From: Clostridiales bacterium
GTDB lineage: Bacteria; Bacillota; Clostridia; Oscillospirales; Oscillospiraceae
NCBI GenBank assembly: GCA_022786995.1
Contig: JALFUW010000066.1
Location: 1-64,000, forward strand
Reading direction: 5' to 3'
DNA length: 64,000 nucleotides
Part shown: positions 7,163-16,979 of the stretch, piece by piece
How the letters are laid out: every line of letters starts with the position of its first letter
How positions within the stretch are numbered: position 1 is the stretch's first letter
The notes under the pieces: generated by a model
Seen by the model: the letters and a program-made list of their open reading frames with translations, nothing else
Database searches by the model: none
Told to the model about the DNA's origin: nothing
Program-made: the position numbers and the translations under genes

Positions 7163-8977
7163 TCATCCGCCGATGGTGCAGTACTTGAAGAACTTGCAGC
7201 CCAGGGGGTTGGCGTAGAAGCCCTGAACAGCGTCATCCAGAAGATAGGAATCGGTGTAGTAAAACAAAGGCAGGACGGTGCCGGTGCTCATCAGAAGATC
7301 CTCCGCCCGGTGCAGCAGCTCGTAGTGGGTTTCGGTGTCGGTGCAGGTTCTGGCCAGCTCGCAGATTACATCGTAGGTTTCGGCCCAGGTGCCGTTGTCC
7401 ACCTTCACATCATAGCCCAGATCGGTCAGATCGATGCTGTAGGCCTTCAAATCGGCGTGGGGGCCCTTGCCAAGCTGGGCATCGTTGTTGCCGGACGTGC
7501 TCAGGAAGCAGTCCAGGAAGGTGCTGGGATCGTTGTAGTCGCCGGTCCAGCCTTCCCGGGCAACGGTGAAGTCGCCGTTTTTCCGGGTGTTCAGGAAGGT
7601 ATTCCACTCCTGATTGTCCATGTTCATGGTGATGCCCACGCCAGATAGCGCGGAGGACACATATTCGGCAATGGCCTTGTGCCTGTCGTTGGTGTTATAC
7701 AGGTAGGTGATGGCGGGGAAGTTCGTGAAAGTGCCGGTGGACGCGTCGTAGGCGTAGTACTTTTTCAGCGTCTTCACGGCGGCATTGAAATTGGCCTCAA
7801 TCACGGCTTCCTCCCCCGCCACATTGTAGTAACCGGCATAGTCCTGGCTGTGGCCGGAATTGCTCTGAAAATCGGTGCCGTCCGCATCCGTCATGCCCAC
7901 GGGCACAAAGGAGGAAGCCGGCTTCTCCCCGGCCTGACAGATGCTGTCCACGATATAATTGCGATCCAGCAGCAGACCGATGGCATTGCGGATCTCACTG
8001 CGGGCTGCCTCCGCCTCGGCCCCGGTCAGATTGGAATCGGCAGGGAGAATGTCTTCGTTGACATTCCAGCAGACATAGTAGGTGCTCAGCCGAGGATCGG
8101 AATGGAACTCGGTGGGATAGTCCGCCATCAGGGCGGCCATCTCATTGGTAGGCACGTCGTCAATCAGCTGCCAGTCGCCGTTTTTATAGTTGGACAGCAT
8201 GTTATTGGTGTCATCGGACAGGTAGAAATTGATTTTTTCCATGGTGACGCTGTCCGCGTCAAAGTAATGCTCGTTCTTCGTCAGGGTAATGACAGAGTTG
8301 TGGATCCAGCCGGTCATTTTGTAAGCGCCGTTGGAAACATAGGTGGCCGGATCGGTGGCCCAGGCTTCATGGGCAGCCACATCCTCACGAACCGGGAAGA
8401 AGGTGGGGAAGGCCATCAGCTCATTCCAGTAAGCCAGTGGGTTATTCAGTGTCACAACCAGCGTCCTTGCATCCGGGGCCTCCACCGCCAGCGCGTCGGG
8501 GTAGCCCTTAATGCAGTTAAACAGGAACCCATAGTCCGCGCCCAGCTCCTCGGAAGCGGCACGGTTCCACGCAAAGACAAAGTCCCTGGCGGTTAGCTCC
8601 CTTCCATCAGACCATTTGAGGCCATCGCGCAGGGTGTAGGTATAGGTGACGGTGCCGTCCTCATTCAAAATGCCCTCCGTTAATTCCTCCGCGCAGTCAG
8701 GCTCCAGAACGGCTCTCCCTTGCGAATCCCGCCCCCATCTGGCAATGCCCGCGAACAGATGGGAGATCATGGTCGCGCCGTCCACGCTGGAATTCAGGGC
8801 GGGATCCACAGTGTCCGGCTCGGAGGCAATGCACACATTGATGCTGTCTTTGGCAGCAGCGGTTCCGGTGACAGCGGTGGGTGCGGAGGTGGCGGCGGGC
8901 GCATTGTCTTTGCCGCCGCAGGCAGCCAGCGACAGTACCATCGCCAGTGCCAGCGCCATACAAATCGATTTCTTCAT
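7163..8977 (-). CDS. oppA: Oligopeptide ABC transporter, substrate-binding lipoprotein
   Basis: A 604-residue family-5 binding protein anchored outside the membrane through Cys20 of the lipobox LSLAAC; a Thr/Ala-rich linker follows. The body has the usual family-5 features, such as DTVDPALNSSVDG near the start, TYTLRDGLKWSDGRELTARD and the later VGITMNMDNQEWNTFL. It delivers peptides to the OppBC channel. Last gene of the operon oppB-oppC-oppD-oppF-oppA, with its ATG overlapping the oppF stop by four bases (ATGA). A binding protein in last place is unusual, since in most Firmicutes it comes first. Confidence 0.9.
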   Translation of the reverse strand: MKKSICMALALAMVLSLAACGGKDNAPAATSAPTAVTGTAAAKDSINVCIASEPDTVDPALNSSVDGATMISHLFAGIARWGRDSQGRAVLEPDCAEELTEGILNEDGTVTYTYTLRDGLKWSDGRELTARDFVFAWNRAASEELGADYGFLFNCIKGYPDALAVEAPDARTLVVTLNNPLAYWNELMAFPTFFPVREDVAAHEAWATDPATYVSNGAYKMTGWIHNSVITLTKNEHYFDADSVTMEKINFYLSDDTNNMLSNYKNGDWQLIDDVPTNEMAALMADYPTEFHSDPRLSTYYVCWNVNEDILPADSNLTGAEAEAARSEIRNAIGLLLDRNYIVDSICQAGEKPASSFVPVGMTDADGTDFQSNSGHSQDYAGYYNVAGEEAVIEANFNAAVKTLKKYYAYDASTGTFTNFPAITYLYNTNDRHKAIAEYVSSALSGVGITMNMDNQEWNTFLNTRKNGDFTVAREGWTGDYNDPSTFLDCFLSTSGNNDAQLGKGPHADLKAYSIDLTDLGYDVKVDNGTWAETYDVICELARTCTDTETHYELLHRAEDLLMSTGTVLPLFYYTDSYLLDDAVQGFYANPLGCKFFKYCTIGG

Positions 8978-9960
8978 GCTTCTTTGGTTCCTTTCTCAAA
9001 ATGATGGCAGGCGACAAAGTGCCCGCCGCCCACGTCCCTGAATTCAGGCATGACTTCCGCGCATACCTCGGTTGCATAGGGGCACCGGGTACGGAAGGGA
9101 CAGCCGGAGGGGGCGTTCAGAGGGCTGGGAATGTCGCCGGTCAGGGTGATGCGCCGGTTCTCCCGGACCATCTTGGGATCGGGCAGAGGAATGGCGGACA
9201 TGAGGCTTCGGGTATAGGGGTGCAGGGGATGGCCCCAGATTTCACCGGCATCCGCCAGCTCCACCATTTTTCCAAGATACATGACAGCGATTCTGTCGGA
9301 AATGTGGCGCACCACCAGCAAATCATGGGCAATGAACAGATAGGTCAGGCCCATTTTGTCCTGCAATTCATCAAACATATTGATAACCTGGGCCTGAATG
9401 GACACGTCCAGGGCGGAAACCGGCTCGTCACAGACCACAAAACGGGGCTTCATGGCCAGTGCCCGGGCGATGCCGATGCGCTGCCGCTGACCGCCGGAGA
9501 ATTCGTGGGCGTAACGGTTGGCGTGCTCGGAATTCAGCCCCACCTGACCCATCAGCTCCAGAATCCGCTCCTTGCGCTGGGCTGCGCTGCTGTACATCTT
9601 GTGCACATCCAGGGGCTCGCCGATGATGTCCGCCACGGTCATACGGGGATTCAGAGAGGAATAGGGATCCTGAAAGACCATGGCGGTCTTTTTTCGGTAC
9701 TCGGCGATGTCCTTCTTGCTGACGATCTGCTTGCCGTCAAACCAGATTTCTCCGTCCGTAGGCTTATACAGGTGCAGCAGGGTGCGGCCCACGGTGGTCT
9801 TGCCGCAGCCGGATTCCCCCACGAGACCCAAGGTCTCACCCCGGCGGATGGAAAAGGACACATCGTCCACCGCCTTCAGGGGCTTGGAAGAAAACATGCC
9901 GGTATTGATATGAAAATACTCCTTCAGGTGCTTGACTTCCACCAGCATATCCTGACTCAT
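8974..9960 (-). CDS. oppF: Oligopeptide ABC transporter, ATP-binding subunit
   Basis: A 328-residue ATPase of the peptide/nickel importer class. Walker A is GESGCGKTT at residues 48-56, the signature is [16 protein letters not shown], Walker B is [14 protein letters not shown], and a switch His is in FIAHDLLVV. The C-terminal oligopeptide-specific tail has the cysteine cluster [14 protein letters not shown] with a further Cys in ACHHF. It pairs with OppD on the cytoplasmic face of OppBC. AAGGAG precedes the start, which overlaps the oppD stop as ATGA. Confidence 0.92.
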   Translation of the reverse strand: MSQDMLVEVKHLKEYFHINTGMFSSKPLKAVDDVSFSIRRGETLGLVGESGCGKTTVGRTLLHLYKPTDGEIWFDGKQIVSKKDIAEYRKKTAMVFQDPYSSLNPRMTVADIIGEPLDVHKMYSSAAQRKERILELMGQVGLNSEHANRYAHEFSGGQRQRIGIARALAMKPRFVVCDEPVSALDVSIQAQVINMFDELQDKMGLTYLFIAHDLLVVRHISDRIAVMYLGKMVELADAGEIWGHPLHPYTRSLMSAIPLPDPKMVRENRRITLTGDIPSPLNAPSGCPFRTRCPYATEVCAEVMPEFRDVGGGHFVACHHFEKGTKEA

Positions 9961-10946
9961 TGGGAATTCTCCTTTATTTTGGCATCCCGGACATTGACCC
10001 AGCAGGCGGCCTGATGGTCGTCATTGATCTGCATCCGCTCGGCACGCTCCCGCAGGCAGATTTTCATGGCCCCGGCGCACCGAGGGGCAAAGGGACATCC
10101 GGCAGGCATATTCAGCAGGTCGATGGGGGTGCCGGTGATGGGCTGGAGCCGCTCGCCATCGCTATCCAGCGTGGGAATGGAGTGGAGCAGTCCCTTGGTG
10201 TATTCATGCTTTGGGTTATAGAAAATCTCGTCAGCGGTGCCCTGCTCGCAGATGGAGCCGGCGTACATGACGATGACCTCGTCACACATCTGGGCCACAA
10301 CGCCCAAATCGTGGGTGATCATGATGATGGCCATGCCCAGCTCCTTCTGTAAGCTTTGCATCAGCTCCAGAATCTGGGCCTGAATGGTCACGTCCAGAGC
10401 GGTGGTCGGCTCGTCGGCAATCAGGATGTCCGGCTCGCAGGCCAGGGCCATGGCGATCATGACCCGCTGGCGCATACCGCCGGAGAACTCGTAGGGGTAC
10501 TGTTTCATCCGCTTTTCCGGCTCGCTGACGTTGGCCAGCCGCAGCATTTCCACCGCCCGATCCCAGGCCTGCTGTTTGTTGCGGCCCGTGTGCAGCAGAA
10601 TCGCTTCCATCAGCTGGTGGCCGATGGTGTAGGTGGGGTTCAGGGAGGTCATGGGATCCTGAAAAATAATGGAGATCCTGTTGCCCCGGATATGCTTCAT
10701 GCCTTCCTCGCCGATGCCCACCAGCTCCTGCCCGTCGAGCTTCACGGAGCCGGAGACAATTTTGCCGGTTTTTTCCAGAATCTGCAGGATGGAGTAGGCG
10801 GTGACGGACTTGCCGGAGCCGGATTCCCCCACGATGCCCAGCACCTTGCCCCGTTCCAACTGAAAGGACACGCCGTTCACCGCTTTTACTTCACCGGCCG
10901 GGGTATAGAAGGAGGTGTGCAGGTCGTTAACTTCGAGAAGTGCCAC
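9957..10946 (-). CDS. oppD: Oligopeptide ABC transporter, ATP-binding subunit
   Basis: A 329-residue ATPase with Walker A GESGSGKS, signature [16 protein letters not shown], Walker [15 protein letters not shown] and the C-terminal cysteine motif [14 protein letters not shown]. The start is set at the GTG at 10946 because AAAGGAG lies nine bases upstream of it. The longer frame beginning with a TTG at 10967 would put that ribosome site inside the coding region and overlap oppC. The protein then begins with the usual [14 protein letters not shown]. It forms a heterodimer with OppF. Confidence 0.9.
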   Translation of the reverse strand: MALLEVNDLHTSFYTPAGEVKAVNGVSFQLERGKVLGIVGESGSGKSVTAYSILQILEKTGKIVSGSVKLDGQELVGIGEEGMKHIRGNRISIIFQDPMTSLNPTYTIGHQLMEAILLHTGRNKQQAWDRAVEMLRLANVSEPEKRMKQYPYEFSGGMRQRVMIAMALACEPDILIADEPTTALDVTIQAQILELMQSLQKELGMAIIMITHDLGVVAQMCDEVIVMYAGSICEQGTADEIFYNPKHEYTKGLLHSIPTLDSDGERLQPITGTPIDLLNMPAGCPFAPRCAGAMKICLRERAERMQINDDHQAACWVNVRDAKIKENSQ

Positions 10947-10963
10947 GTTTTCGCACTCCTTTC

Positions 10964-12025
10964 TCAAGATTTCAATTTCGGGTCAAACGCATCCCGCAGG
11001 CCGTCGCCGAACAGGTTCAGGGACAGAACGATCAGCGAAATGGTAAGTGCGGGAATGACCATGCGGTAGGGGTAGCTGCTCAGGCCGTTCAGGGCCTCGG
11101 AAGCAAGACTGCCCAGAGAGGGCATAGGGGCGTTGACCCCCAGACCCAGATAGGACAGGAAGCTTTCGGTGAAGATAGCGCTGGGAATCTGCAAAGCGGT
11201 GGAGATGATGATCACGCTGATGCAGTTGGGGATCAGGTGCCTTCTAATGATCCAGCCGGGCCTTGCGCCCATGGAGCGGGCCGCCAGCACATATTCCTGC
11301 TCTTTCAGGGACAGAATCTGACCGCGGATCTGCCGGGCCATGCTGACCCAGTACAGCAGGGCGAACACGATGAACAGGGAAATCATGTTGCTGCCCAGTT
11401 GGTTAAGCACCGGGCTGCCGTCAATTACCGGGCCGAGGGCCACCTTCATAACAGAGGCCAGCAGAATGATCATCAGGGTATCCGGCAAGGAGTAGATGAT
11501 ATCCACCAATCGCATGATGAACAGATCCACCTTGCCGCCGAAGTATCCCGCGACAGCGCCCATGGTGATGCCGATGGCCAGCACGATGAGGCTGGCGAAG
11601 AAGCCGACCCCCAGAGAAACCCGGGTGCCGTAGACCACGCGGATGAAGTAGTCCCGTCCGGCGGCGTCGGTGCCGAAGACATGGGGGAACACCTTTTCAC
11701 CGGCGGCAATGCGTTTCAGCTCGGTCTTGCCGTACTGGAAGGGAGCCAGGTTATTGAAGGAAGCGTCCACGGGTTTACCGGGGCGGACGCCCAGCATGGT
11801 ATCGTAGGAATAGGGCCAGAAGAAGGGGATGATGATGGCTGCCAGCGTGATGACGACAATCAGGATCATGCTCACCGTGGCGACCTTGTTGCGCAGCAGC
11901 CGTTTCATGCCATCCTGAAAAAAGGTGGTAGCGGGGCGCATGCGCACCATATATTCTTTTTCCGCCTCGGTAGCGGGCAGGAAGTCCTCCAAATCGACCC
12001 GGAGGTTCAGGGGATTTTTCTTCAT
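10964..12025 (-). CDS. oppC: Oligopeptide ABC transporter, permease
   Basis: A 353-residue permease. The N-terminal 80 residues are cytoplasmic and include the first membrane segment (RLLRNKVATVSMILIVVITL), typical of OppC. The BPD_transp_1 domain follows with about five more helices and the ATPase-contacting loop (YVLAARSMGARPGWIIRRHL). It makes the membrane channel with OppB. AAGGAG stands nine bases before the ATG and the gap from oppB is 14 bases. Confidence 0.9.
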   Translation of the reverse strand: MKKNPLNLRVDLEDFLPATEAEKEYMVRMRPATTFFQDGMKRLLRNKVATVSMILIVVITLAAIIIPFFWPYSYDTMLGVRPGKPVDASFNNLAPFQYGKTELKRIAAGEKVFPHVFGTDAAGRDYFIRVVYGTRVSLGVGFFASLIVLAIGITMGAVAGYFGGKVDLFIMRLVDIIYSLPDTLMIILLASVMKVALGPVIDGSPVLNQLGSNMISLFIVFALLYWVSMARQIRGQILSLKEQEYVLAARSMGARPGWIIRRHLIPNCISVIIISTALQIPSAIFTESFLSYLGLGVNAPMPSLGSLASEALNGLSSYPYRMVIPALTISLIVLSLNLFGDGLRDAFDPKLKS

Positions 12026-12039
12026 TTGGCATTTCTCCT

Positions 12040-12969
12040 TTACTCCAGCTGAATGCGGGGGTCTGCCAGCTTGTACAGGATGTCGCTGACCAGATTCATG
12101 ACAACAATGAGCATCGCCAGCACGATGGTGGTGCCCATGATCAGGGGATAATCACGGCCGGTGATGGAGCTGACGAAGGCTCTGCCAATGCCGGGCACAG
12201 CGAAGACCTGCTCAATGACCAGAGAGCCGGTGACGATATAGGCCAGCATAGGGCCGACATAGGTGATGACGGGGATCAGGGAATTCTTCAATGCGTGACC
12301 GAAGAGGATCTTCATGGGGGCCACGCCCTTGGCCCGGGCGGTGCGGATATAGTCCTGACCCAGCACGTCCAGCATGGAGCTGCGGGTCAGACGGGTGATA
12401 TTTGCCATGGGGGACAGGGACAGGGCGATGATGGGCAGAATCAGGCCCCTGGCAGTCTCGCCGTTGGCGGGAAACCAGCCCAGCCTGACGGACAGGATCA
12501 GCACCATCAGCGAACCGATCACAAAGGAGGGCATGGAGATGAACGCGGTGGTCAGAACCATGATGGCCTTATCGGCAAAGCCGTTTCGCCTCAGCGCTGC
12601 CGCGGCGCCCAGTGCCACGCCAAAGATCAGCGCAATGGCCGCGGCGCAGAAGCCCAGTCTGGCGGAGGTACGCATACCGTCGGCGATGACATCGATAACC
12701 ATACGCCCCCGGAGCTTGATGGAGGGGCCAAAGTCAAATTTGGTCACAATATCCTTTATATATGTGAAATACTGCACCATCAGAGGCTTGTCCATGCCGT
12801 ATTTGGCCTCCAATGCCTTCTGGGCTGCCTCGGACACGGCCTTTTCCGACAGGAAGGGGCCGCCGGGCACCGCGCGCATAACGAAAAAGGTGACGGTAAT
12901 GACGATCCACACCGTGAAAACGGCCATGGCAATTCGCTTCAGAATGTATTTCAGTGTCTTGGGACGCAT
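12040..12969 (-). CDS. oppB: Oligopeptide ABC transporter, permease
   Basis: First gene of the opp operon; a 309-residue permease with about six membrane helices and the EAA-type coupling loop DYIRTARAKGVAPMKILFGH. The start at 12969 (MRPKTLKYILKRIAM) gives the family's normal length and has AGGA six bases upstream. A longer frame opens at 13017 without a ribosome site and would add 16 atypical residues. Between these two starts is the arm pair GGTTGCTG / CAGCAACC (12991-13019), which could fold in the mRNA just before the gene. Confidence 0.88.
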   Translation of the reverse strand: MRPKTLKYILKRIAMAVFTVWIVITVTFFVMRAVPGGPFLSEKAVSEAAQKALEAKYGMDKPLMVQYFTYIKDIVTKFDFGPSIKLRGRMVIDVIADGMRTSARLGFCAAAIALIFGVALGAAAALRRNGFADKAIMVLTTAFISMPSFVIGSLMVLILSVRLGWFPANGETARGLILPIIALSLSPMANITRLTRSSMLDVLGQDYIRTARAKGVAPMKILFGHALKNSLIPVITYVGPMLAYIVTGSLVIEQVFAVPGIGRAFVSSITGRDYPLIMGTTIVLAMLIVVMNLVSDILYKLADPRIQLE

Positions 12970-13238
12970 TCGGAATCCTGCCTTTCCATGGGTTGCTGTG
13001 GGATTCTCCATCAGCAACCGTCTTTTTTGTGCCGGGAGCGCTAAATACTGTGTATTGTACAGGAATGTTCAGAAAATAGCTACTGGAATCATATGGTAGT
13101 TTTTCTGGAATTGTTTCATCCTCTTCGTATTATTTGCAGTATTTCTCCGATTTTGCATTGTAATATTGCAATTGATCCTGATTTATCCAACGTCTTTTTT
13201 TCTTATATTTTTTACTGAATTCTCCAAAAAATGAAAAA
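12970..13238. other. Intergenic region between oppB and malQ
   Basis: This 270-base, AT-rich stretch should hold the opp promoter. It contains a small hairpin (12991-13019) and an inverted repeat TTGCA..TGCAA on the minus strand near 13157-13175 that could be an operator. I see no convincing -35/-10 pair and no gene. Confidence 0.4.
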
Positions 13239-13270
13239 CCCCGATCCGGCGCTTTCGCGCCGGATCGGGG
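13239..13270 (-). terminator. Terminator of malQ
   Basis: A perfect 13-bp stem (CCCCGATCCGGCG) with a 6-base loop is followed on the minus strand by a T-rich run. It sits 12 bases after the malQ stop. Confidence 0.9.
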
Positions 13271-13282
13271 TAGTATGCGGTT

Positions 13283-14764
13283 TCAGTTTGTTTTCAGTCT
13301 GCCGTACAGGCCGGTCATATTTCGAAGCTTCTTCGCCAGCTTGTCGGAATCAAAGCCCTCCTCCGCCCGCCAGGTCCAGTTGGCGCTGGACAGGGTGCCG
13401 GGGTGATTCATCCGGGCCTCGCCGCCCAGCTCCAGATAATCCTGCATCTGGGCGATGAACAGCCGGGAAACGCTGCTCATACCGCCGCGAATCACGCCCC
13501 AGACATTGCCCTCCTGCCGGTTGAGGCCCAGATATGCCTTGGCGTAGGCCCTATCCTTCCGGCTGGCCTCGTCAAACCACTGCTTCAGGGTCACGTTGTC
13601 GTGGGTGCCGGTGTAGCACACGGAATCCACGGGATACAGATGGGGCAGGTAATCGCTTTCCTCCCGGGAGTCGAAGGCGAATTCCAGCACCTTCATGCCG
13701 GGATAGCCGGAGTCCAGCTGAAGCTGGCGAACCTCCGGGGTGACGAAGCCCAGATCCTCGGCGATGAAGTCCAGCTCCGGCAGGGCCTGCCGCACCGTGC
13801 GGATAAAGGGCAGGCCGGGGCCTTTCACCCATTTTCCGTTCCGGGCGGTCTTATCCCCGGCGGGCACGGCCCAGTAGCTTTCAAAGCCACGGAAGTGGTC
13901 AAAGCGCACCACGTCGTACATGCCGGCGGCTGCGGACAGCCGTTTGATCCACCAGTCGAAGCCGGTGTCCGCCATGGCCTGCCAGTCGTAGATGGGATTG
14001 CCCCAGAGCTGGCCGTCGGCGGTGAAGCCATCCGGGGGACAGCCCGCCACCACGGTGGGGTGCCGGGTCTCGTCCAGCTGGAACTGCTTATAATTCACCC
14101 ACACGTCGGCGCTGTCCAGAGGAACATAGATGGGCACGTCGCCGATGATGCGGATGCCCTTTCCGTTGGCGTAGGAGCGCAGTGCCTTCCACTGGCGGAA
14201 GAACAGGTACTGCACAAAGCACTGATAGCCGATTTTATCCGCATGGGTCTGCCGGGCAGCTTCCAGCGCGGTTTCCTCCCGCAGGCGCAGACTATCCTGC
14301 CAGTCCAGCCAGGGCGCGCCGCCATAGCTTTCCTTCAGCGCCATAAACAGGGCGTAATCCGGCAGCCATTCGGCGTTCTCCTCCAGAAAAGCGGCGTAGC
14401 CCTCATCGGGCGTAAAACGGCTGTAGGCAAGGCGCAGAAGCTTTCCCCGCTGCTCGTAGAGCCTGCCGAAACTCACACGGGTGGGCATATCTGCCCAGCA
14501 GACCATCCCCGGCTCTTCCGCCTTCAGCAGCCCCTCCTCCACCAGCGTGTCCAGATCGATGAGATAGGGATTGCCGGCAAAGGCGGAGAAGGACTGGTAG
14601 GGGGAGTCACCGTAGCCCGTGGGATTCAGGGGCAGGATCTGCCAGCAGGACTGACCCGCCTTGAAAAGAAAATCCACGAAATGATAGGCCTGCTTTCCCA
14701 TGGTGCCCACGCCGTAAGGCCCGGGCAGGGAAGTGATATGCAATAAAATACCGCTTTCACGCAT
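13283..14764 (-). CDS. malQ: 4-alpha-glucanotransferase (amylomaltase, GH77)
   Basis: MalQ moves glucan chains between maltodextrins in the cytoplasm and releases glucose. The 493-residue length is normal for family GH77. The N-terminal LLHITSLPGPYGVGTMG and NPTGYGDSPYQS are typical; the catalytic nucleophile lies in VVRFDHFRGFESY, the acid/base Glu in DFIAEDLGFV and the third Asp in YTGTHDNVTLKQWF. It is the last gene of the alpha-glucan region and lies 68 bases after the LacI-family regulator. With the neighbouring importer this points to maltodextrin or starch breakdown products as the substrate. Confidence 0.95.
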   Translation of the reverse strand: MRESGILLHITSLPGPYGVGTMGKQAYHFVDFLFKAGQSCWQILPLNPTGYGDSPYQSFSAFAGNPYLIDLDTLVEEGLLKAEEPGMVCWADMPTRVSFGRLYEQRGKLLRLAYSRFTPDEGYAAFLEENAEWLPDYALFMALKESYGGAPWLDWQDSLRLREETALEAARQTHADKIGYQCFVQYLFFRQWKALRSYANGKGIRIIGDVPIYVPLDSADVWVNYKQFQLDETRHPTVVAGCPPDGFTADGQLWGNPIYDWQAMADTGFDWWIKRLSAAAGMYDVVRFDHFRGFESYWAVPAGDKTARNGKWVKGPGLPFIRTVRQALPELDFIAEDLGFVTPEVRQLQLDSGYPGMKVLEFAFDSREESDYLPHLYPVDSVCYTGTHDNVTLKQWFDEASRKDRAYAKAYLGLNRQEGNVWGVIRGGMSSVSRLFIAQMQDYLELGGEARMNHPGTLSSANWTWRAEEGFDSDKLAKKLRNMTGLYGRLKTN

Positions 14765-14832
14765 GGTATTTTTCTCCTTGCTCTAAAAATCGCGCCTTCG
14801 CGCGCAAAAATATGATGAATTCGGAAGTGCGT

Positions 14833-15843
14833 CTAGTCTGTCAGCTCCCGGACGCTTTCCCGGCGGTAGATTCGGAAGGGAATCGTCTCATGCTGGGCTT
14901 TTTTCCCGTCCTCCATGGCTTGCAGCAGAATTTCCACGCTGCGCTGAGCCATGGTGCTGACAGACTGGCCTACAGTGGTCAGCTGGGGAACCAGATACTC
15001 GCCGATTGGCAGACCGTCCATACCCATAACGGATACATCCTCAGGCACCCGCCTGCCGGACTCCCGCAGGGCACGGATGGCGCCGATGGCCATGACATCC
15101 GCGCTGGCAAACAGGGCGGTAAACTCCCTGCCGGAAGCAACCAGTGCCTTCGTGGCACGGTAACCATCCTGGTAGGAATAGCGCACACCCTGATAGTCCT
15201 TGTCCGGGTCAAACGGAATGCCGTGGTCGGCAAAGGCCCTGACACAGCCCTCAAACCGCAGACGGCTGGTGTCGGATACCTGCCGGTCGCCGCCGATGAC
15301 GGCAATTGTACGATGGCCCAGCGCGATCAGCGTCTCGATGGCGCAGCGTCCCGCCTCCCGGTCGTCGGTGGAAACGCTGGACAGGTTCTCAAAGGCCAGC
15401 GCGGAGGCGTCGTTGGTCACCACCACACAGGGAATGTCGATGGCAGCAAAATCCCTGCTGAAATTCTCATTGACGCCGCCAAGGAACAGAATTCCAAGAG
15501 GCTTTTTCTCCCGGCACAGCTGCACCGCCCGGGCCACTTCGTTGGCGTCCTCGTCCATGTAGTCCACCACCAGCTGATAGCGGGTCTGGGCAATCAGATG
15601 CTGGATGGACTCCACCATCTCACCAAACAATTCGTTGCCGATGCCCTTCACCACCACCAGAATCGTGTTGGAATGGGTCTGCTTGAGCTGCTTGGCGTTG
15701 ACGTTGATTTCAAAATCCATCTCCCGGGCAGCCTGCAAAATAGCGGTTCTGGCCTTTTCACTGACGTTGGGGTGGTTGTTCAGGGCGCGGGAGACCGTGC
15801 CGACAGCATAGCCGGTTTTGGCGGCAAGATCTTTGATTGTCAT
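14833..15843 (-). CDS. LacI-family transcriptional regulator of the alpha-glucan genes
   Basis: A 336-residue LacI-type repressor: an N-terminal helix-turn-helix (TIKDLAAKTGYAVGTVSRAL), a hinge near residues 45-60 and a sugar-binding core of the periplasmic-binding fold. It lies between the sugar importer genes and malQ, which are all on the same strand, and two identical LacI-type palindromes lie at the importer promoter (19573-19587 and 19704-19718). I infer that this protein binds them and responds to a malto-oligosaccharide. It could also be autoregulated, but no copy of the box is seen at its own start. Confidence 0.88.
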   Translation of the reverse strand: MTIKDLAAKTGYAVGTVSRALNNHPNVSEKARTAILQAAREMDFEINVNAKQLKQTHSNTILVVVKGIGNELFGEMVESIQHLIAQTRYQLVVDYMDEDANEVARAVQLCREKKPLGILFLGGVNENFSRDFAAIDIPCVVVTNDASALAFENLSSVSTDDREAGRCAIETLIALGHRTIAVIGGDRQVSDTSRLRFEGCVRAFADHGIPFDPDKDYQGVRYSYQDGYRATKALVASGREFTALFASADVMAIGAIRALRESGRRVPEDVSVMGMDGLPIGEYLVPQLTTVGQSVSTMAQRSVEILLQAMEDGKKAQHETIPFRIYRRESVRELTD

Positions 15844-15894
15844 ACCGGCCCCCCTTTTTAGTAGCGTGGAGTTTGGAGTGTGGAGTGATTAGCT

Positions 15895-15922
15895 GTAGGG
15901 CGGAGTCATGACTCCGCCCTAC
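15895..15922. repeat. Perfect 28-bp GTAGGG...CCCTAC palindrome
   Basis: GTAGGGCGGAGT-CATG-ACTCCGCCCTAC reads the same on both strands. It is the simplest, single-palindrome member of a family that elsewhere occurs as pairs (25115, 42586). Confidence 0.8.
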
Positions 15923-15945
15923 GCATTGTCATTTTTCAGAGCTGT

Positions 15946-16120
15946 AACGATACCGAGCGGTACCCAATGGTGTAACGATACCCACCGGCTGGCGCGCGCA
16001 TTGTCCGCGGCGACTCGCCGCCTGCGCATTGTCATTTTACAGAGCGGTAACGATACCGAGCGGGTCTGGGAAGTAACGATGACGTACCAGCCGTGCACGC
16101 ACCGGCTGGCCGCCCTGCGG
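15946..16120 (-). repeat. Dispersed GGTATCGTTACACCATTGGG element, with a degraded second copy
   Basis: On the minus strand, 16020 to 15946 matches 29894-29965 closely, sharing GCGCCAGCCGGTGGG and ATCGTTACACCATTGGG. A second degraded copy follows to 16120. The element is non-coding and lies between the permease and regulator genes. Confidence 0.7.
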
Positions 16121-16121
16121 C

Positions 16122-16979
16122 CTAGCCCTTGACGGCACCGGCAGCCACGCCCTTGATGATGTGCTTCTGGCAGAACAGATAGACCAGAATGATGGGGATG
16201 ATGCTCAGCATGATGACCGCCATGGTGGCGCCCAGATCCACGCTGCCGTAGGAGCCCTTCAGGTACTGCACATGGATGGGAATGGTCATGTACTTGGTGC
16301 GGTCCAGAACCAGATAGGGCAGGAGGTAGTCGTTCCAAACCCACATCAGCTCCAGAATGCCAACGCTGATCAGGGTGGGCTTCAGCATGGGCAGCACCAC
16401 CAGGAAGAAGGTGCGCAGCGGGCCGCAGCCGTCGATGGCGGCAGCTTCCTCAATCTCCATGGGCAGACCCTTGACAAAGCCCAGGAACATGAAGATGGCA
16501 AGACCGGCGCCAAAGCCCAGATACACGATGGGAATGGTGTAGGGGGTGTTCAGGTGCAGGTTGTCGGCGGTAAAAGTCAGGGTGAACATGACCATCTGGA
16601 AGGGAACGATCATGCTAAACAGGCACAGGTAGTAGAAAATCTTGCTCATCAGGCTGTTGACCCGGGCGATGTACCATGCGGACATGGAGCAAAACAGCAG
16701 GATCAGGAACACGGACACCACCGTGATGAACAGGCTATAGCTAACGGACTTTAAGAAGGGGTAGTTGCCGAAGGTCATGCCCTTGATGTAGTTGGCGAAG
16801 CCAACGAAGCTCTCGGAATTGGGCAGCGCGAAGGGATTCAGGTTGACGAAGGCGTTCTCCTTGAAGGAGTTGATGACCACCTCAAAAATGGGGATCAGCC
16901 AGGCGATGCTGAGCAGCAGGAAGAACAGGGTCAAGGCTCTGCTCAGCCGGCTATACTGTTCGGTCTTCTTGGTTTTCAT
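16122..16979 (-). CDS. Sugar ABC transporter permease (MalG type)
   Basis: A 285-residue carbohydrate importer permease with six predicted membrane helices and the coupling loop MEIEEAAAIDGCGPLRTFFLVVLPML, which contacts the ATPase. It pairs with the permease encoded just upstream; the two genes overlap by one base (TAATG) and GGAGG lies seven bases before the ATG. No ATPase gene is in the cluster, so a shared MsmK-type ATPase from elsewhere is probably used, as in many Firmicutes. The malQ and LacI context suggests maltodextrin uptake. Confidence 0.88.
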   Translation of the reverse strand: MKTKKTEQYSRLSRALTLFFLLLSIAWLIPIFEVVINSFKENAFVNLNPFALPNSESFVGFANYIKGMTFGNYPFLKSVSYSLFITVVSVFLILLFCSMSAWYIARVNSLMSKIFYYLCLFSMIVPFQMVMFTLTFTADNLHLNTPYTIPIVYLGFGAGLAIFMFLGFVKGLPMEIEEAAAIDGCGPLRTFFLVVLPMLKPTLISVGILELMWVWNDYLLPYLVLDRTKYMTIPIHVQYLKGSYGSVDLGATMAVIMLSIIPIILVYLFCQKHIIKGVAAGAVKG

